Assembly: GCA_963665785.1 (NCBI GenBank)
Contig: OY762456.1
Span: forward strand, 2,666,001 to 2,730,000
Reading direction: 5' to 3'
DNA length: 64,000 bases
From: UBA7455 sp026713185
GTDB taxonomy: Bacteria > Pseudomonadota > Gammaproteobacteria > Pseudomonadales > Azotimanducaceae
Below the pieces are notes generated by a model. The model ran no database searches. It worked only from the letters and a program-made list of their open reading frames with translations, and was not told the origin of the DNA. The position numbers and the translations under genes were made by a program. Shown here piece after piece: positions 63,069 through 64,000 of the stretch. Each line of letters begins with the position of its first letter. Within the stretch, counting starts at the first letter, position 1.

Positions 63069-64000
63069 TTATGATTTTACCATACCGATTACATATTCTT
63101 CGTGCATCCGTTCCTCAATTTTAGTGTGTCGCTTATTACCCCAACGAGCAGGCATCATGCGCTTGTCTCGATCCAGGCGACGCACACCAATTCCCACCAG
63201 GTCAAAGCCAACGCATTCTCCAATGGCAGCGAGTCCTTTCTGTGTCTCGACATCCATGCCACGCAGGTTAGATGTACCGACGACAATCACTGCAGCCTTA
63301 CCCTTCTTAAGTATCCTCTGCATCTCCCGGATCACCTCTGCCATCTCGTTAAAATACCGACGCAAAGTTAGTGCCTTTTTAGTATCCAGTACAGCCAGTC
63401 TTGCCAGTGTCTTTTCGCATTGGTCCGGTAAATTATCATTTTTTATGTCACTGAGGGCTGTATGTCCCAGGTACTTTGATCGAATCTTACTGAGTTCGGT
63501 AATTTTCCATCCGAACCAAACAAGTGAAAATTTGTGCGCCCGCATATAATCAATCGCATTGTTCGCATAAGGAGGTGATGTTACGATCAGGTCAACGCTC
63601 TCAGACGACAAGCCAGTCTTATTCGCGCTAGTTGCTCGAATATGAAAAGCTGGTTGCTCTGAACTGTATGCTGTCTTCGAATCAACAAATAGTCCGCGAA
63701 ATTCACCTTGTATACAGTCAGCAAGATTTCTTTCCAATCGTTTGCCAAATTCTATAAACGCCGAGTTCGGAATTTTGTTCGCATCTTTGTGTGGGCGAGT
63801 ATGTGCCAAGTCTCGCGCCAGCGAAACACCCCCGGATTTTGCGATAATCGTTGATGAAAAAATAACTTTGAGAAATCGTTGTATTTCTTTCTGGTTTATC
63901 GCTTCTATGTGCTGCAAAAGTGAGAGTAGTTCCAGTTGTTGTTCCTGTAAAAACCAATAGTTGATAAATTCTCCGGTCTGTACATCAAAACGCTTGCTCA
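63069..64000 (-). CDS. Type II DNA methyltransferase (N-terminus beyond the window)
   Basis: Partner of the NgoMIV-like enzyme. Motif IV TSPPYANNAIDYMRAHKFSLVWFGW marks an N4-cytosine or N6-adenine type MTase; SPPY is common in the N4-cytosine group. The late KKGKAAVIVVGTSNLRGM holds the strand before the last motif. The frame stays open to the right edge, so the SAM-binding part and start lie outside; the apparent start at 63917 is internal. Protects the sites cut by the downstream endonuclease. Confidence 0.85.
   Translation of the reverse strand, partial: SKRFDVQTGEFINYWFLQEQQLELLSLLQHIEAINQKEIQRFLKVIFSSTIIAKSGGVSLARDLAHTRPHKDANKIPNSAFIEFGKRLERNLADCIQGEFRGLFVDSKTAYSSEQPAFHIRATSANKTGLSSESVDLIVTSPPYANNAIDYMRAHKFSLVWFGWKITELSKIRSKYLGHTALSDIKNDNLPDQCEKTLARLAVLDTKKALTLRRYFNEMAEVIREMQRILKKGKAAVIVVGTSNLRGMDVETQKGLAAIGECVGFDLVGIGVRRLDRDKRMMPARWGNKRHTKIEERMHEEYVIGMVKS

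Overview
The window looks like a chromosomal segment of a gammaproteobacterium, genus not determined. The evidence is a pspF-pspABC locus, a complete urt-ure urea operon with a sigma54/NtrC-type control region, and a tRNA-Ser with an encoded CCA end. The load of insertion sequences and decaying genes is high: a group II intron plus IS630, IS1634, IS1182-like, IS21, ISAzo13 and IS66 material, and at least four copies of a small MITE. That load would suit a symbiont or another host- or niche-restricted lineage, but this is inference.

Layout. (1) 1-1.1 kb: 3' part of a group II intron with its maturase and domains V/VI. (2) 1.15-4.0 kb: phage-shock locus, pspABC on the minus strand and divergent pspF. 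(3) 4.1-7.6 kb: a decayed catabolic patch. An MDR oxidoreductase and a luciferase-like oxidoreductase with unusual internal DNA repeats lie between the tail of a crotonase gene and a 20-codon stub of a CaiB-type CoA-transferase. (4) 7.6-18.3 kb: a minus-strand operon urtABCDE-ureDABCEFG for high-affinity urea uptake and hydrolysis to ammonia, with a good sigma54 promoter and an upstream NtrC-like site. (5) 18.3-19.3 kb: an enoyl-CoA hydratase and tRNA-Ser(GGA).

From the tRNA to the right edge (19.35-64 kb) the window is a defense- and mobile-element-rich island. It carries a KAP-type NTPase; a protein with a HEPN-like RX4H motif; and a type III-like restriction-modification operon (res, a PIN nuclease, mod, and a RelE-like/UvrD-helicase fusion). 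Next comes a four-gene operon with a protein holding two GHKL ATPase modules plus a phospho-acceptor-like histidine, a receiver-like protein, an unknown protein and an N6-adenine methyltransferase, then an AbiU2-like HEPN protein. A small gene interrupted by an ISAzo13 element is followed by a three-gene TerB / BrxD-like ATPase / Lhr-like helicase operon. An NgoMIV-type type II restriction-modification pair runs off the right edge.

The strongest candidates for an undescribed system are the dual-GHKL / receiver / unknown / methyltransferase operon (34.5-41.6 kb), which survives despite an IS630 landing on a stop codon, and the restriction operon with an embedded PIN nuclease and a toxin-fold/helicase fusion (25.8-34.3 kb). 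All functions are read from motifs and recalled family knowledge. No database searches were run.
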